Of a stretch of 64,000 bases of DNA, positions 1 through 11,300 are shown piece after piece; positions within the stretch are counted from its first letter, which is position 1, and each line of letters opens with the position of its first letter. Under the pieces are notes generated by a model that did no database searches, was not told where the DNA came from, and was given only the letters and a program-made list of their open reading frames with translations. A program made the translations under genes and the position numbers. Where the stretch lies: assembly GCA_023362775.1 (NCBI GenBank), contig JALMGJ010000008.1, forward strand, positions 24,194,501-24,258,500, given 5' to 3'. The stretch is from Charina bottae (Eukaryota; Chordata; Lepidosauria; Squamata; Charinaidae).

Positions 1-514
1 CACTCAAAATTGGGAATGCAGAAGTTGGCAGGTTTGCTGTAAGGCCATTGTCCAGAAGGAATTTGAGACTCACTCTCCCACTTTCAAATACCTCTTGGGC
101 CATGCTAGCTTTCAAGCATTATATAACTGCTTATCTGGGAATTTATAGGATTTTTATCCTTTTTTGTGTGTGGGGGTGAAAAGGCTCCAGTAGTGCTTTC
201 CACACAAAGAGACAGTCTTGCCCTAAATTTTTAATCAGAAAGACACAATACTGAAGGAAACAGAATAGGAAAGAGAGAGAAAAACTTAAGTTTAATACAA
301 TGATTCTTAAAATGATTTTTTTTCAATAATAATAGGCTGAATACATTTTATTGTATAAAAGCTCAACAGGCATTTCAGATATCACTGGAATATGGAGTAT
401 ATTTCTGCTTATCTGGGGTGGGCCTGGTGTCTGTCATTTGATTTGCTGCTCCTCCTCCCACATCTCATTTGGCATCTTTCAAGTTAAAATAATGTAAAAT
501 ATATAAAGATATGG
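1..514. other. No gene seen
   Basis: AT-rich sequence with no exon, RNA gene or repeat that I can identify. Confidence 0.6.
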
Positions 515-680
515 CAAGACATAGGGCAGAAATAGCCCCGGAGAGAACAGCCAGGCCCTGCCCTGATTGGTTGTTGTTGTGGGGAAAATAGAAGGAGGAA
601 GGAGTATTTGGTATGTTCACCGCCTTGAGTTATTTATAAAAATAATAAAGGCAAAATAAAAATTAAATAAATAAATAAGT
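515..680 (+). repeat. CORE-SINE/MIR-like SINE, 3' part
   Basis: Contains the ...TTGTTGTTGTGGGGAAAATAG... to ...CCTTGAGTTATTTATAAAAATAA... segment that also occurs (reverse strand) in the full-length copy at 40666-40918, and ends in A-rich AAATAAATAAAT. The tRNA head is missing. Confidence 0.7.
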
Positions 681-1262
681 CCTAAGAATCAGGAGAACTG
701 ATACTGACTAGCTGCTGGTAAAGAGTGGGAAAGTGAAATTGGCAAGTAGAGAGAAACTGGCAATTAAGTAACAAAAGTCTGGTTCCATATCCCTCTTTAT
801 TTTCTGGAAACTGAAATGAGGAAGAGTGGAGCTGCTGCATTTTAAGGTAAAGATACAGTTCAGAAAACAGTTACAGTGGAATACTCCAAATAAACTTATT
901 TTCCCTCAGATAAAATGGTAGAGGTCTGTTCTCGTTTCCTCTACCTTGCTGGAAGCCTGGAAATAATTTGAGTTCAAAAGCAATGGAGACAGGTAACAGA
1001 TATGAAAGGAACTCAAAAAAGAAAGTACAAATGCTGAAAAAGAAATAGTTGGGGTGGAGGCTGGCTAGCAAACAGAATAAAAGGGACATTCCCACCATTC
1101 CCAAGATTTGGCAAAATACATCTCTAATCTCAACCACAACAGGTCAGCAAGCCTCATTTCCAAAATAAGGGGTAACAAAGTGTTAAATTTTACACACCTT
1201 GAAGCTATAGTGGGCTGGTATCATCTTAAGAGGGAAAATACTACTTTAAACCTCGTATACCT
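681..1262. other. No gene seen
   Basis: AT-rich unique-looking DNA between two SINEs. The minus-strand 88-codon frame at 871-1137 is hydrophobic but has no recognisable features. The same applies to 1621-2240. Confidence 0.6.
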
Positions 1263-1274
1263 AATGTAAACTTA

Positions 1275-1608
1275 AAGGTAAAGGTTCCCCCCGCACATTT
1301 GTGCAGTCGTGTCCGACTCTAGGGGCCGGTGCTCATCTCCGTTTGTTAGCCGAAGAGCCAGCATTGTCCGAAGACACTTCCATGGTCATGTGGCCGCATG
1401 ACACGCACAAAACGCTGTTACCTTCCCACCAAAGTGGTACCTATTCATCTACTTGCATTTGCATGCTTTTGAATTGCTAGGTTGGCAGAGCTGGAGCTAG
1501 TGCGGGAGCTCACTCCGTCACGTGGGGCTAGGGATTCGAACCTCTGAACTTGCGATCTTCCGATCGACAAGCCTGGCGTCTTACCCACTAAGCCACCACG
1601 CCCCTGAT
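1275..1608 (-). repeat. Sauria SINE, full length
   Basis: tRNA-derived SINE read on the minus strand: pol III box A and box B (GGTTCGAATCC) near 1530-1595, with the tail AACCTTTACCTTTA at the low end. Flanked by a 12 bp target-site duplication with one mismatch (AATGTAAACTTA at 1263-1274, AATGTTAACTTA at 1609-1620). Its tail shares the GTCGGACACGACTG-type sequence of BovB 3' ends, as is known for this SINE family, so BovB machinery probably mobilised it. Confidence 0.88.
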
Positions 1609-2274
1609 AATGTTAACTTAACAGGGATTAAATGAAGGCAACATCATTGGGTCAAGGAAAAGAGTGGTGTTGTCAGAGCATGATTATGTTGTGGTAAAGT
1701 GCAAGTGAGGACATGGTAAGTCACTCACCCATGACATTAACTGGTAAAAGATAATACATCTTGATGCCCTTTTTTTGTTCTTCAGTTTCATTTATACCTC
1801 CACCTTCAGAAAAGAATAAAGTCTTCAGCTAAATTTATCATTCCAGGGATTTTTCCATTTGGTAATAAGATGCTCAATCAATGGCAGTAGAGACTCTTTA
1901 CATGATACAGAGTTCTATATAAGTTTCTTCTCAGGTGGCTGACAATCAAATCAGAAAAGGGCAGGTGGGTGAAGGCTGCTTAAGGTACAGATATGCCTCA
2001 TCTTTTTTTTCCTTATGGTTCAGTCAATTATTGGAGGAAGGGTAAATAAAACAATTATTCTTTCTGATATTGCTATCTTCTATAATATAGCCTCAAAAAC
2101 AAATGCCCATATTTATTTTCAAAGAAAAGGTAAATAAGAAACTGAAGTTTCTGTTTGTTTGTTTGATTAATCATTCATCCAATCCAAAGCAGGATTAAGT
2201 TGAGAGACTATTTCTTATTCTATATTTGCAAGTCAGTACATCTCTTAAAGAGAAGCAGTTTGGTGTAGTGGTGG

Positions 2275-2553
2275 TGTGATGGAATGTGTCTCTGAGGTAG
2301 AAACTGATGTTATGGAGATTGCGGGCAAAGGAGGAGGGGGTGCTTTCCAGGGAGAGAAATGTGTTCACAGCGTTGAGGACCTTGGGTGCCCGTCCAAGAA
2401 AGTCAGGCCGGATCTGCCTTAGATCGCCAGGGGTTTTTCCCCAGAGAACTGGTTAGTGAGACTTAGTTTGGCAAGATTCTGTGTAAGGTAGAACAATAAA
2501 GATCTAGAGCTTCATTCCAGGCTCAGCGTTGTTTCTTACCCTAACTCACGACA
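2275..2553 (+). mobile_element. Solo LTR (TGTGATGG...CACGACA family)
   Basis: Starts TGTGATGGAATG, ends CACGACA, and carries AATAAAGATCTAGAGC shortly before its end. It is a second copy of the LTR at 59481-59756. The flanks (GGTGG and GGTTA) agree only partly as a 5 bp duplication. It lies inside the SINE described at 2245-3115. Confidence 0.75.
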
Positions 2554-2561
2554 GGTTAAGG

Positions 2562-2912
2562 CAGAGCTTTCCAAACTTTTCATGTTGGTGACACACTTTT
2601 TAGACATGCATCATTTCACGACACACTCTTACAGCAGGGCATCATTTTGCGACACACTCTTACAGCAGGGCACAAGGCAGGCACTAGGACCTGCGCGGAA
2701 TCACAGCAGGTTTGGAGGCAGCAAGGCACAAGGCAGGCACTAGGACCTGTGCAGAATCCTGGCAGGGCAGGTTTGGAGGCAGCAAGGCACAAGGCAGGCA
2801 CTAGGACCTGCATGGAATCCTGGCAGGGTTCGGAGGCAGCAGCAGCCGAGACACACCCAGACACTGCAGCCGACACACTAACGTGTCCCGATACACAGTT
2901 TAGAAAGCTCTG
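2562..2912 (+). mobile_element. hAT-type nonautonomous element (GAGCTTTCCAAA family), minisatellite core
   Basis: Terminal inverted repeats CAGAGCTTTCCAAA... and ...AGAAAGCTCTG with a perfect 8 bp duplication GGTTAAGG (2554-2561 and 2913-2920), diagnostic of hAT. The core has three copies of a roughly 60 bp unit (AAGGCAGGCACTAGGACCTG repeats at about 2680, 2737 and 2796). It has no transposase. Confidence 0.85.
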
Positions 2913-3115
2913 GGTTAAGGCATCAGGCTAGAAACCAGGAGACCGTGAGTTCTTGTCCCGCCTTAGGCATGAAGCCAACTGGGTGACCTTGGGCAAGTCA
3001 CTTTCTCTCAGCCCTAGGAAGCAGGAAATGGCAAACAACTTCTGAAATCTTGCCAAGTAAACAGCAGGGACTTGTCCAGGCAGTCACCAGGAGTCAACAC
3101 TTACCCAAAGGCCCA

Positions 3116-4845
3116 CATACACGCATATCTCTTAAACAGCATAACCAGCTCAAACCTTAGTATCTAGCTTAATATTCAACCACTTGGTGAATGATAGTGG
3201 TTTTCTAATAACTCCCTGAGTTGAACCAAAGGGAGAAAGATACTGACTAGGTTCACATCTTAACCAAACGAATCATGAGTTACTGGGAGTCAGGCGGCAT
3301 ATAAATTTAATAAATCATTATCATGTAACTATAGTTCAATAAACCATGATTAAGCAAACCAAGCCACTCAAGAGGAGCCAGATATGAACATCAGTCTTTT
3401 CCTCACCAGTTCTCAAAATCTTATATTTGCTGACATTCCCATAAACTGTTCACAGCAGAGCCAAGGTGGACTGTTGATAAACATATAGACAATTTATAGT
3501 ACAGTTCAGAAGACAAATACTTTCACAATGAATATGTTTGTATCTAAAAGCAGTAAATGGTTTGTCTATTTGCTCGGTATGATAGAAAAGGCCTGTGATT
3601 TGATACACACAAACTTTTAACATCAATTATGTTAAACATTAAAAGTGAATGCTAATTGCCTAGTCTCCAACCTCCTAACAAGCTAGATGATGAACCTGCC
3701 TTTAGCAAGTTGTCAGGTTTGTGATAATATAGCACTAGAGCAAGACTATGACAATACTTCACCAGACTATACTAGTTTAAGAAGCAACCCACTGTGTATT
3801 AGAGGCAGAAGGCAGAAATGCACATTGACAAATAGCATATTATATTTATTATTTCAATTTATATGACCGCCCGTCTCCCCCAGTCGAGATATTATTAGGT
3901 ACAAATTGCACAGGTATGGATTTTAATATATGATCCAGAGTTCCATCTGTTATACTGAAATTTACTTCTTGTAATTTTTCCCAGTTCTCCTATTGATACT
4001 CACAATCAATATTCACACATGAGTTTGCTATAGCTCCATATTCTCTAGATCTGCTCCATATCTGTAGTTTAAAATTCCAGATTATAAAATCCATCTCTAC
4101 CTACAATTGGATATCAATTCCCACAATCAGTATACTTATGTCACAAAGCATTTATCTGCCTCTACCACTTCAGGTTATATTATAAAGTCGCATATAGGAA
4201 TGTTCCATTACTGGAGAAGTGCAGAACTCGTTGCACATGGAAAAATATATACAGTATTCAAATGCATAGTTCTCTACCAGCAACTTAGAATGATAATGTT
4301 CAAAAATTACTGATTATATAAACTGTCCCTCTGTCTAAACTTTATGAAATTGAAGTAGACAGCAAGAAAAAATAATGAGTTTTCAGCCTGGCCTTTCAGT
4401 ATAGAGTTAAATGTCAGTTGTTCAACTAACCATCTGAACATAAGGTCTGTCTGAATTTCAAACCTTTGCAGTAAGCATATAGTCAATAATTTATTGTCAC
4501 ATAGCAGACAGAATAAATATATAATACAAATTTCACTGCAAATATTTTTTCAAATGTTTTACATACAAAATAAATAAATCCTTCAGTGAATTTAAAGTAA
4601 GCAATAATCCCTGGGAATGCAGGAAGGGACACCACCCTAAGTATCTCTATTCATTTCCAGAATCTTCTATGGGATTTTAAATGAATCTAGATATAATTGG
4701 AAGGGGGAGTGCATTGTCTTTTACATTATGAAGTTGGCAGCACTTTTGCTATATCAAATGAGATCAGGCAGAGAATATAAACAATTCTAGCAAATCCTTA
4801 AATATATGTATACATGCAAAACTGATGCAGTATTCTATGAAAGGT
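3116..4845. other. No gene seen apart from a short LINE tail
   Basis: AT-rich unique-looking DNA. Only the weak CR1/L2 tail at 3838-3912 was recognised. Confidence 0.6.
3838..3912 (-). repeat. CR1/L2-type LINE 3' tail fragment (weak)
   Basis: Sequence around TTTATATGACCGCCCGTCTCCC resembles the ATCCCGCCCATCTCC tail motif of the better fragments at 47832 and 56760. Very short and diverged. Confidence 0.35.
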
Positions 4846-4857
4846 ATGTCTTTCAGA

Positions 4858-5325
4858 ATTCACGCTAAACCCATCAACATCACCATTGTCCAAGTTTATG
4901 CTCCAACAACTGATGCAAATGAGCCAGAAATTGAGGATTTTTATGCCACTATTGAAGTTACACTGAGGACAATCCCAAGAAAATACATTATTTACTTACT
5001 TGGCGATTTTAATGCAAAAATTGGCACCCAAACAGAGGTAGGAATCACTGGAAGTTTTGGGCTGGGAGAAAGAAATGAGGCAGGCGATCGATTGGTACAA
5101 TTTTGCCAAGAAAACCAGTTTCGAATCATGAATACATGTTTTGAACAGCATAAGCGTCGTTTATACACATGGACCTTGCCTAATGGACTTCATTGCAATC
5201 AAATAGACTATGTCCTATGCAATCAATGTTGGACCGGCTCAGTTCTGGCAGTCAAAACATATCCAGGTGCAGACTGTGGCTCAGACCATGAACTGCTGGT
5301 GGCCAAGATCAAAGTCAAACTCTAA
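4858..5325 (+). pseudogene. RTE endonuclease domain, truncated
   Basis: Reading frame with the APE-type endonuclease motifs VQVYAPT, GDFNAKIG, QIDYVL and SDHELLVA in the expected order. In the living element this domain nicks target DNA to prime reverse transcription. The N-terminal part (with the first catalytic Asn/Glu motifs) is lost by 5' truncation, and the frame ends at a stop at 5325, before the linker. Confidence 0.85.
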
Positions 5326-5329
5326 CATC

Positions 5330-5680
5330 AAGAGGACAATGCCACCAAAAAAGTTTGACATCACCAAAATTCCTTCCACATATGCAATTGAAGTTAAAAA
5401 TATGTTTGAAGTTTTGGACACTGCTGAGAAAATGCCTGATGAACTATGGCAAGAAGTTCAATCGCTTATCATTGGTGCAGCAGATGATTACATACCACGC
5501 AAGAAGGCAGAGAAAAGGTGTAGATGGCTCTCAGAGAATACCATCCAAATAGCCGAGAGGAGAAAGGCAGCTAAAGCAGTGGGCAATCATGTAGAAGTAA
5601 GAAGATTGAATGCTGTTTTCCAAAGGGAAGCAAGGAAAGATAGCAAAGTTTACTGGGAGAAATGTTGGAAACAATTAGAG
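5330..5680 (+). pseudogene. RTE linker between endonuclease and reverse transcriptase
   Basis: Frame-shifted relative to the endonuclease. It encodes KKFDITKI, ELWQEVQ, RKKAEKRCRWLSENTIQIAE and RKDSKVYWEKCWKQLE, typical of the charged segment before the RTE reverse transcriptase. It is cut at 5680 by the hAT insertion. Confidence 0.8.
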
Positions 5681-5988
5681 CAGGGCTTTCCAAAGTGCTG
5701 CTGCTGGCGACACACCAGCGGCGGCAGCGGCGCACGTGCGCACGGCGACGGCGCAGGGGGGCGTGCGGCGGCGCGCGCACACAGTGACGGTGCGGGGGGC
5801 GTGCGGCGGCGCATGCACATGGTGGCGGCGCGGGGGGGCGTGCGGCGGCACGGGGGCGTGCAGCGGCGCGCGCGTGCATGGCAGCCGCCGTGCACACGCG
5901 CGCCGCCGCTTCCGGGTGGTGTGGCGACACACCACGCTGTGTGTGGCAACACACATTTGTGTCGCGACACACAGTTTGGAAAGCTCTG
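5681..5988 (+). mobile_element. hAT-type nonautonomous element (GAGCTTTCCAAA family), GC-rich core, inside the RTE LINE
   Basis: Ends CAGGGCTTTCCAAAG... and ...TTTGGAAAGCTCTG, perfect 8 bp duplication AATTAGAG (5673-5680, 5989-5996). The core is almost pure GC with tandem units containing GGGGGCGTGCGGCGGC. It accounts for the long spurious ORFs crossing this interval. Confidence 0.9.
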
Positions 5989-5996
5989 AATTAGAG

Positions 5997-6875
5997 GAAG
6001 ACTATACAAAAGGACACACTAGGAATGCTTTTGCACAAATCAAAAAGATTCGGGCACCGTTCGAGGCTCGCAAAGGTATCATCAAGGATAAGCAAGGGAA
6101 AGAATTGTCCGACCAACAAGGTGTTATGAATAGATGGCAAGAATATGCAGAAGAGCTCTATGCTACTAGTACAGAGGAGCAACATCAAAGAGAGGAAGAT
6201 AAGGAAACAGAACTAGAACCAGCCATCCTTGATGAAGAAGTCAAGTGGCCAATGAACCAATTGCAAAACAACAAGGCCCCAGGAGTTGACAACATCCCTG
6301 CTGAATTGTTAAGGCCAGTACCAACTGCAATTATCAGAGCTGTGCGCCAGAAAATTTGGGAAACCAACACATGGCCACATAACTGGAAACAATCAGTGTT
6401 TATTCCATTGCCAAAAAAGGGGGATTCAAAGGAGTGTTCTAACTACTGCACTGTTGCTCTCATATCTCACACTAGCAAGATTCTACTGAAAATCATACAA
6501 CAACGCCTGGCTCCAATCATCGAAAGGGAACTGCCAGATGTCCAAGCTGGTTTCCGATGGGGCCGTGGCACCCGTGATCACATTGCAAATGTTCAATGGA
6601 TAATGGAAAAATGTTGTGAATATCAAAAGAATATTTATATGTGCTTCATCCACTACAGGAAAGCTTTTGATTGTGTTGACCATGACAATCTATGGACAGC
6701 CCTAGCAGACCTTGGGGTGCCACTACATTTAGTGAAGTTGATGAAATCACTGTATGTAAATCAGGAAGCCACTGTACGAACTCAATATGGTGACACGATT
6801 GGTTCAAGATCGAGAAAGGTGTGCGACAAGGTTGCATTCTGTCACCTTTCTTATTCAACTTGTACGCCAAAGTGA
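5997..6875 (+). pseudogene. RTE reverse transcriptase domain (fingers and palm)
   Basis: Contains NKAPGVDNIPAELL, PLPKKGDSKECSNYC, VALISHTSKILLKII, QAGFRWGRGTRDHI and HYRKAFDCVDHDNLW, the ordered RT blocks of RTE/BovB elements. The frame is lost before the catalytic YADD block. That block, near 6950, reads stop-VDD because two codons are altered. The protein is dead as it stands. Confidence 0.88.
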
Positions 6876-6952
6876 TCATCAGGAAACTGGAGCTAGACGA
6901 ATCAGAAATTGGGGTAAAAATTGGCGGAAGAAACATCAATAACCTTAGATAA

Positions 6953-7723
6953 GTGGATGATACAACCCTCGTCTCAGAAACCCAGGAAGGCCTAAAGCAC
7001 CTAATCATGAGACTCAAAGAAGAAAGCAAGAAGTCTGGCCTCTTTCTGACTATCAAAAAGACCAAACTCATGACAACTGCAAAGAATGGAAACATCAAAA
7101 TAGTAATTGATGGAGATGAGGTGGAATGCGTGGAAGAATTCACCTTTTTAGGATCAGTGGTCAATCAAAATGGCGAATGTAGCCAAGAAATTAAACGCCC
7201 AATCATGCTGGGTCATACAACAATGATGAGTATGAATCAAATTTGGAAAAGCAAGGATGTCAGCTTGACGACTAAGTGTAGACTAGTCCGCACTATCGTG
7301 ATCCCCATAACTATTTATGGCTGTGAAAGTTGGACGATGAAAAAATTGGTTAGAAGGAAAATTGATTCTTTTGAACTATGCTGTTGGAGAAGGCTCTTGC
7401 GAATCCCTTGGACTGCAAAGATAATGAATAAAGAAGTGTTGAAGCGCATAAAACCGGACATGTCACTAGAAGGAAGAATAACAAAATTTAGACTTAGTTA
7501 CTTCGGTCATGTCATGAGATCAACATCGTTGGAGAAAGACGTTATGCTTGGAACGGTCAGTGGCAAAAGACGACGAGGACGCCAAAAAATGCGGTGGTTG
7601 GATGTAATCAAAGCAGACACAGGCCAAAATTTAAAACAATTGAAAGAAGCTGTACAAGATCGGAAATCATGGAGAGAGCTGGCTTATGGAATCGCCAAGG
7701 GTCGGATACAACTGAATGGATAA
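6953..7723 (+). pseudogene. RTE reverse transcriptase thumb and C-terminal region
   Basis: Begins just after the damaged YADD block. It contains VEEFTFLGSVV, TKCRLVRTIVIPITIYGCES, WTMKKL, WRRLLRIPWTAK, LSYFGHVMR, GKRRRGRQKMRWLD and WRELAYGIAK, matching order and spacing of the C-terminus of RTE/BovB ORFs. It ends close to the 3' end of the element. Confidence 0.88.
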
Positions 7724-7745
7724 TTCGATTCGATATGTCTTTCAG

Positions 7746-9949
7746 TTTCATGTACTGCAAAAGACAATACGGAATGGAAAAAAATTGATTGTTAATTCCA
7801 AACTTGCAGCACTTTATATAACTGTTCCTTACCAAAAAGCATAGAACAACTTGATTAACCATTTTTCATGTGACCAAATACATTTTGATAGGAAGTGTTA
7901 ATATAGCACAGCTATAGATATACATTGTTCTATGGTTGTTTTCAGAATTTGATTTTTATGTTACCCTTATTATGCATGCATGCGCGCACACACACAGAGA
8001 CTTGCTAAAGCCATGTGATTCCTGTTAGAACCCTAATGGTATTTTGCAAGGAAGGCTCTGATCACTGCTGCAGACAAATATATTTTAGACAATTTAATGG
8101 ATGTCACTGGAAATCAAATTCATTAGCTCTCAAATCACATAGCTAGACATTACCTTTATCCATGACACAGCTTATCAGTCTAAGGAAAAAGCCAAAAAGA
8201 AAGTAAGACAACAGAAGGGTAGGTTCAGGTCATAATTTAGATATAAAACAGAATAAAATTAAGGCACATTATAAATTTATGTACAAATAAAATGAATTGT
8301 ACATATAAAATATCTGCAATCATAAAAATTAAAAGAGCAGTCCCCTAAGAAGTTCAAATGTTGATTTTTTAAAAAAAGATAAATAAAAGGCTAAATGACA
8401 CTGCATTAATAGACAACCTTTGAGATTATTGTGGTAAACTTTTTAGCACCATCACTGAAATCTCTTTTAGTTTCCTTTGCTGATATGCAGCTCAAGCTAC
8501 TTGCAAAATGACATTTGTGTTCCTCTCATTCTTCACATTATTTACTGATGATTGAATCCAGGCTGAGATGGAGCTACTCTCACTATCTTCACTTGTCTTA
8601 TAAATGCATGATAAAATGCATTTCAGGCAATGAAAATAACATTTGCCCCTCTGCATTTTCCCAGTAATCAGCAGTGTACAACTGATTTTGGGTCCCTCTT
8701 CCATTCCCATACAAAATCACAACCCTGAGATACTCAAACTGCAGCACTATTCTGCTCTACACAGTGCAAATTGCATTCTGTATCACTCAGTAACACACCA
8801 TGGAATGTATTTCTGTATTATCACACAGAGCTTATAACAAGTAAACGGTGTACCCTTCCTTCCTTCCCTTCCCTTCCCTTCCCTTCCCTTCCCTTCCCTT
8901 CCCTTCCCTTCCCTTCCCTTCCCTTCCCTTCCCAGTGCTATTTGTTGAAACAGTGTACTCTCCAGCAATACTCTGTCACCTTCAAAATAATGCTTTTTAT
9001 ACCTCAGTTACATTTAAATCTTATGTAACATTTCACGTTTGACAGACATGCTATCAATATTTTGTTTGTTTGCTGGGAAAAGTGTTACCAGAATGTTGTC
9101 TGCTTGCTTGGTGGGGGGAAGCAGTATCAATATGAATTATATATGTTTAGTAATGAGATAAATGGAACTCTTCATATGTAGCTTGCTCATCACTGAATGT
9201 GATATGCTCCAGGTAGCAAACAAAACATATACATGGATCCTCTTCTGTATTTTGAATGATCTGTGAGCTAGGCAGTAAATGTGCATGAGTGTTATATAGA
9301 TAAATGATGTCATTTAGAAGGAGGAGGATGCAGCAGTTGCTGTGTGATATGCTGTATGAAGTTCTGTACCTGCATATACTACCTCAGTCTCTGCAGAAAA
9401 ATGAATAATAATAAATAACCAGGCAGCATGTTGCCTAGTGGTCTTGCATATTGTCTAAACTGCATGTCCTGTATTGTAATAATGCAGGTACAGTATGCCT
9501 GTATTATAGGGTGCTCCTGTGCACATGAGGCTTATAGGTTTAACAAGGGTGAAACTTCTCTGTGCCTATCCATCTGGGGCAAACAATACGGAGTTCTGTC
9601 TCTCCTTAGGATGTGCTAATATGAAGGCTAGCAAGCTCATTTGATATGCCTGAAGGGCAGGGCGTTAATTATTATGAAATGTGGTAACAAGACGATGCTG
9701 AGAAGAATCAACATGATTTTTATGAAAGCGGGGGACTGAAACAGAAGGTGATCATATGGGAGTTGGTCTGTTACAGAGTGCAACAGCGCAAGGGACTAAG
9801 TGAAGCTCTAGTGGTGTCAACAAGCTTGTCTGATGACAACACAGTGCGGGTGAAGCAGTCAGTTCCTATGCACTTGCGCACACAAACCTGAATTGGCCAT
9901 TTCCATCGCCCAGGGCACCTGATGAAATGGACCTTTTTTATTTGGTGGC
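7746..9949. other. No gene seen; one microsatellite
   Basis: AT-rich; contains the (TTCCC)n array and a short ATGCATGCATGCGCGCACAC alternating purine-pyrimidine run near 7974-7996. No exon recognised. Confidence 0.55.
8852..8933 (+). repeat. (TTCCC)n microsatellite
   Basis: About sixteen near-perfect CCCTT/TTCCC pentamers preceded by TTCC units. Pyrimidine/purine strand asymmetry. Confidence 0.97.
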
Positions 9950-10361
9950 TGGTCCCAACCGCGCCTCCTTGCAACCCAGTCCCCACCGATTGCAACGTAG
10001 CTTCTTCCAAGGTGTAAATAAAAGCGGAACCTCGGAATGGGAGAGCGCGCGTATGTACGCGTGTTTGTGTGTGTGAGTATGGGTGGGTGGTTGTAGTGCC
10101 TGCCACCCTGCACCTCCCCGGGGTCCAAAGAGCGCACCCACCTGCCGAAGGCGTGTCTGGCTGCCTTGGGGCGATGTCCCGCCTCCAGGAGGGCCAGGGG
10201 AGGTGGGGGAAGCCATCTTCCGTCCCTTGGCTGTTTCTCCGTTCCGCCACTCCGCTTGTCTCTCCAGTCCTACTAAAGTGTCCTCTGGTAGCAGCTGCCA
10301 CCGCCTCCTACTAACAGCCTCCAGAGAGAGGCAGGCGCTGAGCCGCTTGTGCCGGGCGCCG

Positions 10362-10394
<33 letters not shown>

Positions 10395-11300
10395 TTCCTC
10401 CGTGTCCCGTCGCCCTTCTTCCTTCCAACCTCGGGCAAAAAAGACTTGGCATTGGCAGAGCCGGCCAGAGAGCACGCCCGAATTCCCCACAGCCGCCCGC
10501 CTCCGCCTGCGAGGAAGTGGGCGGGGGGAGAGGGTGGCGGCGCAAGCGGGGGGCGGGAAGCGCGGGAAGGGCACGCGACTGGTCGGGGAATGACCTTCCC
10601 TGGGAAAGTCGGAGGCGCCGCCGCCGCAGCTGCTTCCTTGCACTCTGGCGGCGGACGCTGTGGCGCTCCTTCAGCTCCTGTGCTCAATTCTGTTCCTCCA
10701 GGTCTTGGTGCAGCGGCAGCAACAGCTTCATGTGCGCGTGTGCGTGGTTGTCGGGGGAGAAGGAGAAGTGGGGAAAGAGCACCAGTGTTGGGGGTATCGT
10801 AGCCGCTCTTCTCCTTCTTTCTCCCTCTCGACGGACGCGCGCTCACACATACGCGGAGCGAGAGGGAAAAGCTGGAGCGAAGAAAAGGGGAGGCTGCATC
10901 CGCGATGAGGTCATGGACAGCTCCTTGAAATACGGCCGCTGGCTGCCGCCGCTGCTGCTGTGCCTTACCGGCTGGCGGAAAGCGGGACGGGGGGCGGGGG
11001 AGCAGGGGCGTGGAAACGGATATTAATAACCCCCCAAAATAACGCCAGACAGCCGTATGCACCGCACCCGCGCCCCTTCTCAACGAATTGCAGGATTGTA
11101 GCCAGTCGGCGCTCGCCGCAAAGCCGGCGGAGGTGTGGTCGCAGAGGCCAAGGTTTTGCTTCTGTTCTCGAAAGGACGGTCGCAGGAAAGGAAAGAAACG
11201 GGGATTGGCAGAGCAAGCCTATTCAGGTCACCTTAGAAGCTCCCGGCTCCTAGCTTCCAGGTTAGAGCAACCTTCCCCCAGCTGGCGAGGCTGATTGTGA
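9950..11300. promoter_or_regulatory. CpG-island-like block, probable vertebrate promoter / 5' exon
   Basis: The only long single-copy-looking GC- and CpG-rich stretch in an otherwise AT-rich window. It contains GC boxes, a (CT)n run at 10363-10391 and many CpGs. On the minus strand two strong splice donors are visible: AAG|GTGAGA (exon edge 10394) and CCG|GTAAGG (exon edge 10969). In human the gene after LARP7 in the same orientation is ANK2, which would place its 5' end here on the minus strand. That is synteny-based inference, since I did not see the ANK2 first coding exon. Long ORFs on both strands here are GC-driven and resemble nothing I know. Confidence 0.5.
10363..10391 (+). repeat. 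(CT)n run in the CpG island
   Basis: Uninterrupted CT dinucleotides adjacent to a minus-strand splice donor at 10393/10394. GAGA-like tracts are common in vertebrate promoters. Confidence 0.9.

Larger units (their letters stand above)
2245..3115 (+). repeat. CORE-SINE/MIR-like SINE interrupted by a solo LTR and a hAT element
   Basis: The head CAGTTTGGTGTAGTGG (about 2256-2271) and the continuation GGTTAAGGCATCAGGCTAG (2913 onwards) are contiguous in the uninterrupted minus-strand copy at 40666-40918. Between them lie a solo LTR (2275-2553) and a hAT element (2562-2912). The SINE body runs to about 3110 through a CACTTTCTCTCAGCC and GGAAATGGCAAAC region. Confidence 0.75.
4858..7733 (+). mobile_element. 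RTE-clade LINE, 5'-truncated, interrupted by a hAT element
   Basis: Bounded by a perfect 12 bp target-site duplication TATGTCTTTCAG (4846-4857 and 7734-7745). It contains the end of an AP endonuclease domain, a linker, reverse transcriptase and the C-terminal region. It has several frameshifts and stops, and a 308 bp hAT insertion at 5681-5988. It belongs to the RTE group but to a different subfamily from the BovB at 50918-52716: parallel motifs differ at many residues. Confidence 0.9.

Noticed and set aside
871..1137. 88-codon hydrophobic minus-strand frame
   Set aside because: AT-rich chance frame, no splice context or similarity that I recognise.
5210..6875. 259- and 379-codon frames spanning the hAT insertion
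   Set aside because: They fuse LINE linker or RT sequence to translated GC repeats. The 8 bp duplication shows this is an insertion, not a gene.
10914..10975. Plus-strand frame starting MDSSLKYGRWLPPLLLCLTG, looking like a signal peptide
   Set aside because: It depends on a CGCTGC/GCTGCTG repeat giving Leu-Pro-Leu, it continues into low-complexity sequence, and no splice donor follows. Kept only as a curiosity.
9938..11083. 381-codon minus-strand frame and overlapping plus-strand frames in the CpG island
   Set aside because: Low-complexity, Arg/Pro/Ala-rich translations in several frames at once, as expected from GC- and CpG-rich DNA. No domain or signal recognised and frames cross the (CT)n run.
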